Assembly (NCBI GenBank): GCA_964511405.1
Contig: CAZEFK010000028.1
Location: 1-44,534, forward strand
Direction of reading: 5' to 3'
DNA length: 44,534 nucleotides
Origin: CAZEFK01 sp964511405
GTDB taxonomy: Bacteria; Pseudomonadota; Alphaproteobacteria; Elsterales; Elsteraceae
Of the stretch, positions 8,495 to 16,207 are shown in pieces. The position numbers were made by a program, and so were the translations under genes. The notes under the pieces were generated by a model. The model was not told the DNA's origin and searched no databases. It worked only from the letters and a program-made list of their open reading frames with translations. Numbering within the stretch: the first letter of the stretch is position 1; each line of letters opens with the position of its first letter.

Positions 8495-9480
8495 CGCGGC
8501 CCTGGCGCCAGCGGCCGCACCGTGACCGGCTGGCCGGGGTTGAGCAAGCCGGCCTGATCCGGCTGCGGCCGAGCTTCGATCAGATAGACCAGCTTGGCGC
8601 GGCTGGACTCGCTGTAGATCACCGGCGGCGTGTATTCGGCCTGGGGCGCGATGAAGGCGATGGTGCCGGCGAGCCCGGCGGGGCAGCCGTCGCAGGCGAA
8701 CGCCACCGGATCGCCGCGGTGGATGCCGGCCAGCGCGGGCTCGGACACGAAGAAGCGGATGACGATGTTCCCCGGCGGCAGCAGCGAGACCACCGGCGCG
8801 CCCGCCGTCAGGGTCTCGCCGGGCCGGGCCAGGACGTCGGCGATGCGGCCGCCCGCCGGTGCCGCCACCCGCCGCTGCGCGAGCCGCCACTCGGCCATGG
8901 TCAAGGCCGCGGCGGCCGCCCCGACCGCCGCGCGCTGGGCGGCGATTTCGCCGGCGCGGCCGAGCGGCCCGCGCTGCTGGGCGAGGGCGGCTTCGGCAGC
9001 CTGCAGCCGGGCCTCGGCCGACCGGTGGTCGGCGCGGAGCTGGTCCACGCTCTGCCAGGTCGCGTTGCCGTTGCGCGCCAGGACCTCGGCCCGGCGCAGG
9101 TCGGCCTCGGTGCGGACCAGGGTCGACCGCGCGTCGGCCACGGTGGCTGCGGCCTGCTCGATCTCCGTGGGCTTGCCGCCGGCTTCGAGATTGGCCAACT
9201 GCTGCTGGGCCTGGGCCAGTTGACGGGCCGCCTGGTCGCGCGCCGCGCGGTCGGGCGTGTCATCCTGCTCGAACAGCGGCGCGCCGGCGGCGACGGCGTC
9301 GCCGCGGCTGACCGCGACGGCGGTCAGCAGGCCGTCCAACGTCGGTCCGATCTTGACGAAGTCGGCATCGGCATAGCCTTGCCACTGGATCGGCGGAGGT
9401 GGTCGCTGCAACCACCACCAAGCCGACCCGACGGCCGCCGCAACCAGGACCGCGACCGCCAACCATGCGCGTCCAGCCAC
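8491..9480 (-). CDS. HlyD-family periplasmic adaptor (membrane fusion protein)
   Basis: A periplasmic adaptor of 329 residues linking the inner-membrane exporter to an outer-membrane channel. It has one N-terminal helix (AWLAVAVLVAAAVGSAWWW), a first lipoyl half (GLLTAVAVSRGDAVAAGAPLF), a long Ala/Gln/Arg-rich coiled coil (about residues 75-195), a second lipoyl half (RVAAPAGGRIADVLARPGETL) and a C-terminal beta domain. The frame stays open to 9573. I chose the GTG at 9480 because it places the membrane helix at the very N-terminus, has AAGGA about 9 bases upstream, and leaves the palindrome at 9499-9534 outside the gene. No outer-membrane channel gene is nearby. It is probably controlled by the divergent regulator. 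Confidence 0.92.
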   Translation of the reverse strand: MAGRAWLAVAVLVAAAVGSAWWWLQRPPPPIQWQGYADADFVKIGPTLDGLLTAVAVSRGDAVAAGAPLFEQDDTPDRAARDQAARQLAQAQQQLANLEAGGKPTEIEQAAATVADARSTLVRTEADLRRAEVLARNGNATWQSVDQLRADHRSAEARLQAAEAALAQQRGPLGRAGEIAAQRAAVGAAAAALTMAEWRLAQRRVAAPAGGRIADVLARPGETLTAGAPVVSLLPPGNIVIRFFVSEPALAGIHRGDPVAFACDGCPAGLAGTIAFIAPQAEYTPPVIYSESSRAKLVYLIEARPQPDQAGLLNPGQPVTVRPLAPGPR

Positions 9481-9498
9481 GATACTGCGTCCTTGAGG

Positions 9499-9534
9499 TG
9501 CTTGCCATTTCAGCACATACTGAAATGGCAAGCA
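9499..9534. promoter_or_regulatory. Palindromic operator with overlapping divergent promoters
   Basis: A perfect inverted repeat with 15-base arms (9499-9513 and 9520-9534) and a 6-base spacer lies midway between the efflux operon and the MarR/GbsR-type regulator; its core is TTTCAG-CACATA-CTGAAA. Weak promoters overlap it on both strands. On the plus strand, TTGAGG (9493-9498) and CATACT (9516-9521) are 17 bases apart; on the minus strand, TTGCTT (9530-9535) and TGAAAT (9507-9512) are also 17 apart. A dimeric repressor bound here would block both directions, which fits autoregulation plus control of the pump. The arms are AT-richer than the surroundings. No U-run follows, so a terminator is unlikely. 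Confidence 0.7.
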
Positions 9535-9554
9535 AGATGTGAAAGATCCGCCAT

Positions 9555-9998
9555 TTGCCGACGTCGACGCCATCGTCCGAACAGGTCCAGCTCTGGGTGG
9601 AACGGGTCGCGGCCGCCTTCGCGCAGCATTTCGGGCTGCCGCCGATCACCGGACGCATCCTGGGCTGGCTGTTGATCTGCGACCCCGCGGAGCAGTCGGC
9701 CGGCGAGATCGCCGATGCCATCGGCGCCAGCCGCGCCTCGCTGACCACCGCGATGCGCCTGTTGACCGCGGGCGATCTGGTGCGGCGGCATACGCGGCCG
9801 GGGCAACGGACGACCTACTACCGGATCGACGACGACGCTTGGGAAAAGGTCATCCGGCGGCGGATCCAGGGCATGGCGTCGCTCAGCGCGATCACCGCCG
9901 ACGCGGCCGCGCTGGTCGGCACCGATGGCCCGCGCGGCGCCCGCGTGCGCGCCGCCCATTCCTTCTTCGAATGGCTGTCCGAGCGGCTGAAGGCCTAA
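9555..9998 (+). CDS. MarR/GbsR-type transcriptional regulator
   Basis: A 147-residue winged-helix regulator. The N-terminal helix carries QHFGLPPITGRILGWLLI, the recognition region is SAGEIADAIGASRASLTTAMRLL, and the wing is HTRPGQRTTYYRI. This pattern is typical of the GbsR-like branch of MarR proteins that control adjacent drug or lipid exporters. The only in-frame start that avoids the TGA at 9540 is TTG at 9555, with a weak purine stretch (GAAAGA) upstream, so expression may be low. It is divergent from the HlyD-ATPase-permease operon with the palindrome between them. I infer that it represses that operon until a ligand binds. Confidence 0.88.
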   Translation: MPTSTPSSEQVQLWVERVAAAFAQHFGLPPITGRILGWLLICDPAEQSAGEIADAIGASRASLTTAMRLLTAGDLVRRHTRPGQRTTYYRIDDDAWEKVIRRRIQGMASLSAITADAAALVGTDGPRGARVRAAHSFFEWLSERLKA

Positions 9999-10780
9999 TC
10001 CGGCAGCGGCAGGCCCGGCGGCACGTCGATCTCGAAGGCGTCGGCCAACAGCGCCAGGAGCTCGGCGTCGCCGGCCACGGTGCGCTCGGTGAGCCCGTCG
10101 GCGTCGCGCCGGCTGACGGTGCGGTCGCGCAGGATCAGGCGACGGTCGCGCCAGGTGCGTTGCGCGGTCAGGGTCTGGCGGAACCGCGACGCCGGGTGGT
10201 GGCTGAGATAGAAGTTGCCGACCTCGAAATCCACCTCGTGCTGGGGTTCCAGCGTAAAGCCGTAGAGATCGGTCCAAGGCTGGGACTCGTCGCCGTGGCG
10301 CGCCTGCAGCGCCCAGCCGCCCGGCTCGGGCGTGAGCCGCGCGAGACCGCCGGGCACCGGGGTCTGCGCATCGGCGGCCAGGGGCAGGGGGGTGACCAGC
10401 CCATCGCCGCCGAACCCGACATCGGCAACCCACGGCCGACCGGCGATCTCGACCAGCATGAGCCGGTGCATCCGGGGCAGCACGCGCGTCGCCCCCATGC
10501 GCACCCGCGCCGCCAGGGCGGTCACGCGGAAGCCCACGCTTTCCAGCACCGCCTGGAACAGGCGGTTGTGCTCGAAGCACCAGCCGCCGCGCCGGCTGCC
10601 CACCAGCTTGGCCTCGACGCTGGCGAGGTCGAGCCGGACCTCGTGCCCCATCAGCACATCCAGGTTCTCGAACGGGATCGCGGCCACATGGGCTTCGTGC
10701 AGCGCGGCCAGGGTCGCCGGCGTCGGCGCGGTCGGGCCGTCATGGCCGATCCGCGCGAAATAGGCGTCGAGGTTGATCAT
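9995..10780 (-). CDS. Arylamine N-acetyltransferase
   Basis: A 261-residue NAT that transfers acetyl from acetyl-CoA to arylamines or hydrazines. The Cys-His-Asp triad is visible: Cys68 in RRGGWCFEHN, His105 in PRMHRLMLV and Asp120 in VADVGFGG. Length is close to the family norm (about 275). The gene follows a 2-hydroxyacid dehydrogenase with a 2-base gap, so the two probably share a transcript. Its 3' end overlaps the convergent regulator by 4 bases. The nearby efflux pump would fit a xenobiotic-handling neighbourhood, but that link is inference. Confidence 0.95.
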   Translation of the reverse strand: MINLDAYFARIGHDGPTAPTPATLAALHEAHVAAIPFENLDVLMGHEVRLDLASVEAKLVGSRRGGWCFEHNRLFQAVLESVGFRVTALAARVRMGATRVLPRMHRLMLVEIAGRPWVADVGFGGDGLVTPLPLAADAQTPVPGGLARLTPEPGGWALQARHGDESQPWTDLYGFTLEPQHEVDFEVGNFYLSHHPASRFRQTLTAQRTWRDRRLILRDRTVSRRDADGLTERTVAGDAELLALLADAFEIDVPPGLPLPD

Positions 10781-10782
10781 CG

Positions 10783-11733
10783 CTACAGCACCGGATAGCG
10801 CGGCGGGCGGCCGGCGAGCACGTCGAGCACGCCTTCGACTGCCTCGCGCCCCATGCGCGCCATGGCGTCGTCGGTCATGGCGCCGATATGGGGCGTGCCG
10901 ATGAAGGTGGGCAGCGCCAGCAGCGGATGGCTGGCCGGCGGTGGCTCGACCTCGAAGGCATCGGCCGCGGCCCCCGCCAGATGGCCGCCGGCCAGCGCCG
11001 CGGCCAGGGCGGCCTCGTCGACCACGCCGCCGCGCGCCGCGTTGATCACCAGGGCCCCCCGAGGCAGGGCGGCGAGCTCGGCGGCGCCGATCAGGCCCCG
11101 GGTCTCCGGGGTCAAGGGCGTGTGCACGGTCAGCACGTCCGCGACCGGCAGCAGGTCGGCCAGGCGGGGCACCAGCGTGACCGTTTCGGGCACGTCCCGG
11201 GCATAGGGGTCGAAGGTCGTGACCGTCATGCCGAAGGCGCCCTGGAACAGCCGAGCAACCCGGCGGCCGATGCGGCCGAAGCCGGCGATCCCCAGCCGGC
11301 GCCCGGTCAGCTCGATGCCCTGGCGGTCGGCTGCGGAACTGGGGTGGCCGTCGCGCAGCGAGCGGTCGTTCGGCAGGATGCGGCGGGCAAGCGCGATCGC
11401 CAGCCCCAGCGTCAGCTCCGCGACGGCGTTGAGGTTGGCCTCCGGCGTGTTGGTGACCCGGATGCCCCGGGCCCGGGCGGCGTCGAGGTCGATGTTGTCG
11501 ACACCGCTACCATGCTTGCCGATCACCTTGAGGCCGGGAGCCTTGGCCATGTCGGCGGCGGTGATCCGGTTGGTGCGGACGACGATGCCGCGGGCGCGCG
11601 CCCAGGCGTCGGCGTCGATCGCCGGCCCGACCACGGGCTCGGCGGCGTCGCCCAGCAGCGCCAGCGCCGACTCGGCGATCGGCTCGGTGACCAGGACGGT
11701 GGGCCGCTCAGCGGCCGCCAAGGGAGATGGCAT
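10783..11733 (-). CDS. D-isomer 2-hydroxyacid dehydrogenase (SerA-like)
   Basis: A 316-residue NAD-dependent dehydrogenase of the 3-phosphoglycerate dehydrogenase family. Features are the hinge KHGSGVDNIDLDAA, the Rossmann motif GFGRIGRRVA, the Arg of NAARGGVVDE, an acidic residue in DAFEVEPP, and the catalytic His in TPHIGAMT. It lacks the C-terminal ACT regulatory domain of long SerA forms, so it is a short type acting on phosphoglycerate, hydroxypyruvate/glyoxylate or a related acid; sequence alone does not decide. The ATG at 11733 has no strong ribosome site; an exact 14-base tandem repeat lies just upstream in the leader. Confidence 0.92.
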   Translation of the reverse strand: MPSPLAAAERPTVLVTEPIAESALALLGDAAEPVVGPAIDADAWARARGIVVRTNRITAADMAKAPGLKVIGKHGSGVDNIDLDAARARGIRVTNTPEANLNAVAELTLGLAIALARRILPNDRSLRDGHPSSAADRQGIELTGRRLGIAGFGRIGRRVARLFQGAFGMTVTTFDPYARDVPETVTLVPRLADLLPVADVLTVHTPLTPETRGLIGAAELAALPRGALVINAARGGVVDEAALAAALAGGHLAGAAADAFEVEPPPASHPLLALPTFIGTPHIGAMTDDAMARMGREAVEGVLDVLAGRPPRYPVL

Positions 11734-11741
11734 GGCATAAC

Positions 11742-11769
11742 GCTCGCAGTCGGGGGCTCGCAGTCGGGG
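11742..11769. repeat. 14-base tandem duplication in the leader of the dehydrogenase gene
   Basis: GCTCGCAGTCGGGG occurs twice head to tail (11742-11755 and 11756-11769), beginning 9 bases upstream of the dehydrogenase start on the minus strand. It replaces the place where a ribosome site would be expected. It may be a recent slippage duplication; any effect on translation is untested. Confidence 0.85.
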
Positions 11770-11804
11770 TCTGGCCGCATGGCCTAGGCCCTATGTTCCA
11801 GTCG

Positions 11805-11834
11805 GCTATAGCATTTAAAAGCATTGCCTTCCAA
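11805..11834 (-). promoter_or_regulatory. Candidate sigma-70 promoter for the dehydrogenase/NAT operon
   Basis: Reading the minus strand, TTGGAA (11834-11829) and TATAGC (11810-11805) are separated by 18 bases, inside the AT-rich patch at roughly 11795-11890. The predicted start would fall about 65 bases before the dehydrogenase ATG. The matches are partial (4 of 6 and 4 of 6), so this is a candidate only. The rest of 11734-11969 holds no gene that I can support. Confidence 0.4.
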
Positions 11835-11969
11835 TATTCTCGCAACGAGGATCGCTTTTCTCAGCAAGCACAATGATGAACCTTTTGATGCTTGGTGGAT
11901 CCTCGGATTTGTCCCTCTGCTGCATGTGGACGCGCAGCACAGGGACCGCCTCCGGGCGGTGGTGACTGC

Positions 11970-12806
11970 GTGATCGGCCAATCGCAGCCGGTGCGCGCCG
12001 CCCGCTGGTGGTGGTGGCCGATGTGGCGGGCGCGGCCGGGCATGCGTCGGCGCGAGCAGGTCGCCTTGCGCCAGCGCCAGCGCCTGGCCGCAGCCGAGGC
12101 CCGGGCCGCCGAGCTGGCGGCGGCGGTCGCCGCGCGTGATGCCTTCATCGCCGTGGCCGCGCATGAGTTGAGGAATCCCATGCTGCCGCTGGTGCTGCAG
12201 ATCGACGCCCTGCGGACGGCCGTCCGGCGTGGCGACCTGAGCTCGGTCGAGGCCGGCCTGGAGCGGCCGGACCGGCTGGCCGCGCAGTTCGTCCGGCGAG
12301 CCGACACCTTGCTGGATGTCTCGCGGCTGAATTCGGGCCAGTTCCGGCTCGATCCGGCTTGGCTCGACCTGTCGGCGGCGGTGCGGGCGGTGGTCCAGGG
12401 CTTCGAGGCGGCAGCGGCGCGGGCCGGCTGTGCCCTGGAGGTGCGGATCGCCGACGGCCTGTCCGGGTGGCTCGACCGCACCGCGGTGCAGCAGATCGTC
12501 GAGAACCTGGTCTCCAATGCCTTGAAGTTCGGGGCCGGCCAGCCGGTCCGGGTGATCCTGGACGGCAATGGCGATGCTGCGGTGCTGACGGTCGGCGATC
12601 ACGGGCCCGGGATCGCGCCCGGCGACCAGGCCCGCATTTTTGCCCCCTTCGCGCGCGCGGGCGGGTCGCGGGACCAGGGCGGCTTCGGCGTCGGGCTGTG
12701 GGTGGTCGAGCAGCTGGTGCACGGGATGGGGGGCCGGATTGCCTTGACCAGCGCCATCGGCCATGGCGCTACCTTCGCCGTCACCCTGCCCCTTGCCCGG
12801 ACGTAG
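11970..12806 (+). CDS. Cytoplasmic sensor histidine kinase without a recognisable sensor domain
   Basis: A 278-residue HisKA/HATPase kinase with no membrane helix and no PAS, GAF or other sensor that I can see. A basic/tryptophan-rich N-terminus (WWWW near residue 13) leads into an Ala/Arg coiled coil, then the H-box AVAAHELRNP (His65 with this start). The ATP site has an N-box (IVENLVSNALKF), G1 (DHGPGIAP), an F-box (IFAPFARAG) and G2 (GFGVGLWVVEQL). The start is uncertain: the frame is open to TTG 11892, GTG 11970 is my choice, and ATG 12042 would keep all kinase motifs. The KaiC-like gene begins 3 bases after its stop and a response regulator follows, so the input is probably the KaiC-like protein rather than a ligand (inference). 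Confidence 0.86.
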   Translation: MIGQSQPVRAARWWWWPMWRARPGMRRREQVALRQRQRLAAAEARAAELAAAVAARDAFIAVAAHELRNPMLPLVLQIDALRTAVRRGDLSSVEAGLERPDRLAAQFVRRADTLLDVSRLNSGQFRLDPAWLDLSAAVRAVVQGFEAAAARAGCALEVRIADGLSGWLDRTAVQQIVENLVSNALKFGAGQPVRVILDGNGDAAVLTVGDHGPGIAPGDQARIFAPFARAGGSRDQGGFGVGLWVVEQLVHGMGGRIALTSAIGHGATFAVTLPLART

Positions 12807-12809
12807 CCG

Positions 12810-14282
12810 ATGGTCGATGCCCCATCACTGCCGCGCCCGAACCGGATGGCGACCGGCGTGCCCGGGCTGGACATCGTCCTCGAGGGCGGGTTGCTCCAGG
12901 GCGGCATCTACATCCTTCAGGGCCCGCCCGGCGCCGGCAAGACCATCCTCGGCAACCAGATCTGCTTCAACCACGTCCGGTCGGGCGGCCGCGCGCTCTA
13001 TGTGACGCTGCTGGCCGAGAACCACGACCGGATGATCCGTCACATGACCGGGATGGGCTTTTTCCATCCCGACACCATCACGCGCGCGCTCAATTATGTC
13101 AGCGCCTTTCGGGTGCTGGAGCAGGACGGCCTGGGCGGCCTGCTGACCCTGATCCGGCGCGAAGTCCAGGCGCGCCACGCCACGCTCCTGGTGCTCGACG
13201 GCCTGGTTGCTGCCGAGCACAGCGCCGCGACCGAGCTCGAATTCAAGAAGTTCGTCCACGAGCTGCAGACCCAGGCCGGCTTCACCGACTGCACCATGCT
13301 GCTGCTGACCAGTGCCAGCGGCGCGACGGTCTCGCCCGAGCACACCATGGTCGACGGCCTGATCGAGCTGTCCGACCCCAGCTATGGGTGGCGCGTCCAG
13401 CGCGACCTGGTGGTGCGCAAGTTCCGCGGCAGCAGCGGGCTGCGGGGCCACCACGCGTTTCGCATCACGGCCGACGGCGTGGTTGTCCATCCCCGCCTCG
13501 AGGCTCGGTTCCCCCTATCCACCGGGCCGACCGCCGATATCGGCGGTCGCCTGCCCAGCGGTGTGCCGGGCCTGGACGCGTTGATCGGCGGCGGGATCGG
13601 ACGAGCGAGCTCGACCCTGCTGTTGGGGTCGACCGGAACAGGCAAGACGACGCTCGGCCTGCAGTTCCTGTCGGCGGCGGCCGACGAGCCGGCGCTGTTC
13701 TGCGGCTTCTTCGAGGCGCCGCCGCGGCTGCTGGCCAAGGCGGACGCGCTGGATCTGCCGCTCCGCGCGATGGCGGCCGACGGCCGCCTGGAGATCCTGC
13801 CGCAGCCGTCGATCGAGACCCCGATCGACGCCGTGGCCGAAGGCGTGCTGGCGGCCGTCGCCCGTCGCGGCGTGCGCCGGCTGGTCATCGACGGGCTCGG
13901 CGGCCTTGAGTGCATGACCGTCCATCCGGAGCGGATCGGCCCGTTCTGTTCGGCGCTGCTCACCGAACTACAGGCGCGCGGCGTCACGACGGTCGCGACC
14001 ATCGAGGCGCCCGAGCTGGTCGGGGCCATCCGGCACACGCCGATCGCCGGCCTCTCGGCGATCGCCGATACCCTGATCCTGCTTCGCTACGCCGAGGCCG
14101 GCGCGCGGCGGCACCGGCTGATCTCGATCCTGAAGGTGCGCGACAGCGCGTTCGACCCGACGCAGCGCGAGCTCGCCATCGGGGCCGGCGGGATGGCCGT
14201 GGGCGACGCTGTCGAGCCGGGTCCGGCCCCCTCTTCCGGTGGCACGCCGCCCCACGTGCCGCCGGTGACACGATCGCCATGA
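12810..14282 (+). CDS. KaiC-like protein with two RecA/ATPase domains
   Basis: A 490-residue protein with the duplicated KaiC architecture. Domain I has Walker A GPPGAGKT (38-45) and Walker B LLVLDGL (Asp130); domain II has GSTGTGKT (273-280) and VIDGLGG. Domain entry motifs TGVPGLD and SGVPGLD open each half, and domain II ends with DTLILLRYAE...LKVRDSAFD, the KaiC family's C-terminal block. By hand alignment to cyanobacterial KaiC, the phosphosite pair Ser-Thr is Ser416-Ala417 here, and the catalytic Glu-Glu pairs read Ala69-Glu70 (domain I) and Glu302-Ala303 (domain II). ATPase activity is therefore likely, whereas classical two-site autophosphorylation is doubtful. No KaiA or KaiB gene is near. 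It lies 3 bases after the kinase and overlaps the response regulator by 4 bases. Confidence 0.93.
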   Translation: MVDAPSLPRPNRMATGVPGLDIVLEGGLLQGGIYILQGPPGAGKTILGNQICFNHVRSGGRALYVTLLAENHDRMIRHMTGMGFFHPDTITRALNYVSAFRVLEQDGLGGLLTLIRREVQARHATLLVLDGLVAAEHSAATELEFKKFVHELQTQAGFTDCTMLLLTSASGATVSPEHTMVDGLIELSDPSYGWRVQRDLVVRKFRGSSGLRGHHAFRITADGVVVHPRLEARFPLSTGPTADIGGRLPSGVPGLDALIGGGIGRASSTLLLGSTGTGKTTLGLQFLSAAADEPALFCGFFEAPPRLLAKADALDLPLRAMAADGRLEILPQPSIETPIDAVAEGVLAAVARRGVRRLVIDGLGGLECMTVHPERIGPFCSALLTELQARGVTTVATIEAPELVGAIRHTPIAGLSAIADTLILLRYAEAGARRHRLISILKVRDSAFDPTQRELAIGAGGMAVGDAVEPGPAPSSGGTPPHVPPVTRSP

Positions 14283-14644
14283 AGACCATCCTCGTCGTCG
14301 ACGACGAGTTCGGCATTGGCGAGGTCCTGGACGCCGTGCTGGCCGATGCCGGCTACCGGTCGCTGGTCGCCACCAACGGCCGCCAAGCGTTGGCGCTGTT
14401 GGCCGCCGAGCGGGTCGACCTGATCCTGAGCGATCTGATGATGCCGGTCATGGACGGGTCGGCGCTGTTTGCGGCGCTGCAGCAGCGCGACGAGTTCAGG
14501 GCTATCCCGTTCGTGCTCATGTGCTCGCTGCCGGAACCGGCGATCGCCGACCGGATCCGCGGCTACGTCGCGTTCCTGCACAAGCCGTTCCGCATCCCGG
14601 CGCTGCTCGACGTCATCCAGCGGCTGATCGGACCGCCGACATAG
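14279..14644 (+). CDS. Single-domain response regulator (CheY-like)
   Basis: A 121-residue receiver domain without an output domain. Acidic pocket residues are Asp8/Asp9, the phospho-acceptor is Asp52 in LILSDLMMP, Ser83 sits at the conserved Thr/Ser position, and Lys102 is in FLHKPF. Its ATG overlaps the KaiC-like stop (ATGA at 14279-14282), so it is the last gene of the kinase/KaiC/receiver operon. With no DNA-binding or enzymatic domain, it must act by protein contact, as a phosphate relay or through a second kinase. The next gene converges with no gap at all: the stops are at 14644 and 14645. Confidence 0.94.
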   Translation: MKTILVVDDEFGIGEVLDAVLADAGYRSLVATNGRQALALLAAERVDLILSDLMMPVMDGSALFAALQQRDEFRAIPFVLMCSLPEPAIADRIRGYVAFLHKPFRIPALLDVIQRLIGPPT

Positions 14645-15421
14645 TCAGGCGTTCCGGTCGCTGCCGCGCGGGCGCCAGACCAGCAGCGTGTCCTCCAGGC
14701 GGCTCAAGCCCCAGTCCAGCAGCAGCACGAAGGCGGCGAGCACGACCATGCCGGCGAACACGCCGGTGGAATCGAACACGCCCTCGGCCTCGGCGATGAC
14801 GTGGCCGAGGCCGGCGGCGGAGCCGAGATATTCGCCGACTACGGCGCCGATCACGGCGAAGCCGATCGAGGCGCGCAGGCTCGACAGGATCCAGCTCATG
14901 GCCGACGGCACATAGACGTGGCGCAGGAGCTTCGGTCCCGAGGCGCCGAGCAGGCGGGCGTTGGCCAGCACCACCGGGTTGACCTCGCGGACGCCCTGGT
15001 AGGTGTTGAAGAAGGCCACGAAGAACACCAGCGTCACGCCCAGTGCCACCTTCGACGCCATGCCCAGGCCGAACCACAGGGTGAAGATCGGCGCCAGCAC
15101 GATGCGCGGGATCGAGTTGCCGGCCTTGATGAAGGGGTCCAGCACCGCCGCGGCAGTCGGGACCAGGGCCAGCCACAGCCCCAGCGCCACCCCGATCAGC
15201 GTGCCGATGGCGAAGGACAGCATCGTCTCGGCCAGCGTGATCGCCAGATGCCCGTAGATCTGGCCCTGGCCGAGCCAGGACGCCACGCGCAGCACGATTC
15301 CCGACGGCAGCGGGAAGAAGAACGCATCGAGCAGCCCGGCGCGCACCGCCGCCTCCCAGGCGGCCAGGGTGCCACCGAGCAGCAGCGCCTGGTACAGGCG
15401 AATTCTAAGCGGGTTGGGCAT
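14645..15421 (-). CDS. ABC transporter permease (SsuC/TauC type)
   Basis: A 258-residue inner-membrane permease with six helices and the EAA-like loop LANARLLGASGPKLLRHVYVPSAM, typical of nitrate/sulfonate/taurine-type importers. It is the last gene of a binding protein-ATPase-permease operon and its start overlaps the ATPase end by 17 bases. Substrate specificity is set by the binding protein, which does not reveal it. Confidence 0.93.
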   Translation of the reverse strand: MPNPLRIRLYQALLLGGTLAAWEAAVRAGLLDAFFFPLPSGIVLRVASWLGQGQIYGHLAITLAETMLSFAIGTLIGVALGLWLALVPTAAAVLDPFIKAGNSIPRIVLAPIFTLWFGLGMASKVALGVTLVFFVAFFNTYQGVREVNPVVLANARLLGASGPKLLRHVYVPSAMSWILSSLRASIGFAVIGAVVGEYLGSAAGLGHVIAEAEGVFDSTGVFAGMVVLAAFVLLLDWGLSRLEDTLLVWRPRGSDRNA

Positions 15422-16199
15422 AGGTCTTGAGCACTTCGCCGCGCAGGCGGCCCCAGATCCGGCGATGGAGGTCGATGAAGCCCTGGGTCAGGCCGATCTC
15501 GGCGACGTCGCGCGGCCGCGGCAGGTCGATGACGAACTCGTCGATGCTGCGGCTGCCCGGCCCCGCCGACATGACGACGACGCGGTCGGCCAGCGCAATC
15601 GCTTCCTCCAGATCGTGGGTGATGAACACCACGGACTTGCGGTCGTCCTGCCACAGCCGCAGCAGCTCGTTCTCCATGACGTGGCGGGTGTGCACGTCGA
15701 GCGCCGAGAACGGCTCGTCCATCAGGACGATCCGCGGCGACAGGATCAGCACCTGGGCCATGCCCACGCGCTTCTTCATGCCGCCCGACAGCTGGTGCGG
15801 ATAGCGGTCCTCGAAGCCCTTGAGGCCGACCTTCTCCAGCCAGGGCCGCGCCCGCGCCCGCGCTTCGGCCAGCGGCACGTTCTGGAACACCAGGCCCAGC
15901 GCCACGTTGTCCAGCGCCGTCTTCCAGGGCAGCAGGGCGTCGGCCTGCAGCATATATCCGGTCTGGCGGTTGAGCCCGGCCAGCGGCCGGCCGAACACCT
16001 CGACCCGGCCGGCCTCGGGGGCCCTGAGCCCGGTGATGACGTTCAGCAGGGTGCTTTTGCCGCAGCCGGTCGGCCCGACCACGGCCACGAACTCGCCGTC
16101 GGCGATGGTCAGGTCGACATGCTCGACCGCGGTGTAGCCGCCATACTGCACCCGCACGCCGGCCAGCCGGACCGCGGCCGGCGCGTCCGCCTCAGCCAT
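15405..16199 (-). CDS. ABC transporter ATP-binding protein (SsuB/TauB type)
   Basis: A 264-residue ATPase. Walker A is VGPTGCGKST near residue 40, the Q-loop is in GYMLQADALLPWKT, the signature is LSGGMKKRVGMAQ, Walker B is IVLMDEPFSALD, and the switch His is in VVFITHDLEEA. The Q-loop and LLPWKT segment are typical of the nitrate/sulfonate/taurine group. The start at ATG 16199 leaves 8 bases to the binding-protein stop; the longer open frame to 16475 would overlap that gene and has no matching N-terminus. Confidence 0.94.
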   Translation of the reverse strand: MAEADAPAAVRLAGVRVQYGGYTAVEHVDLTIADGEFVAVVGPTGCGKSTLLNVITGLRAPEAGRVEVFGRPLAGLNRQTGYMLQADALLPWKTALDNVALGLVFQNVPLAEARARARPWLEKVGLKGFEDRYPHQLSGGMKKRVGMAQVLILSPRIVLMDEPFSALDVHTRHVMENELLRLWQDDRKSVVFITHDLEEAIALADRVVVMSAGPGSRSIDEFVIDLPRPRDVAEIGLTQGFIDLHRRIWGRLRGEVLKTYAQPA

Positions 16200-16207
16200 G
16201 TGCGCGA

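Noticed and set aside
11892..11969. Extended start (TTG 11892) for the histidine kinase
   Set aside because: It adds a Cys/Pro/Gly-rich stretch unlike a protein domain and has no ribosome site; GTG 11970 is preferred, though not proven.
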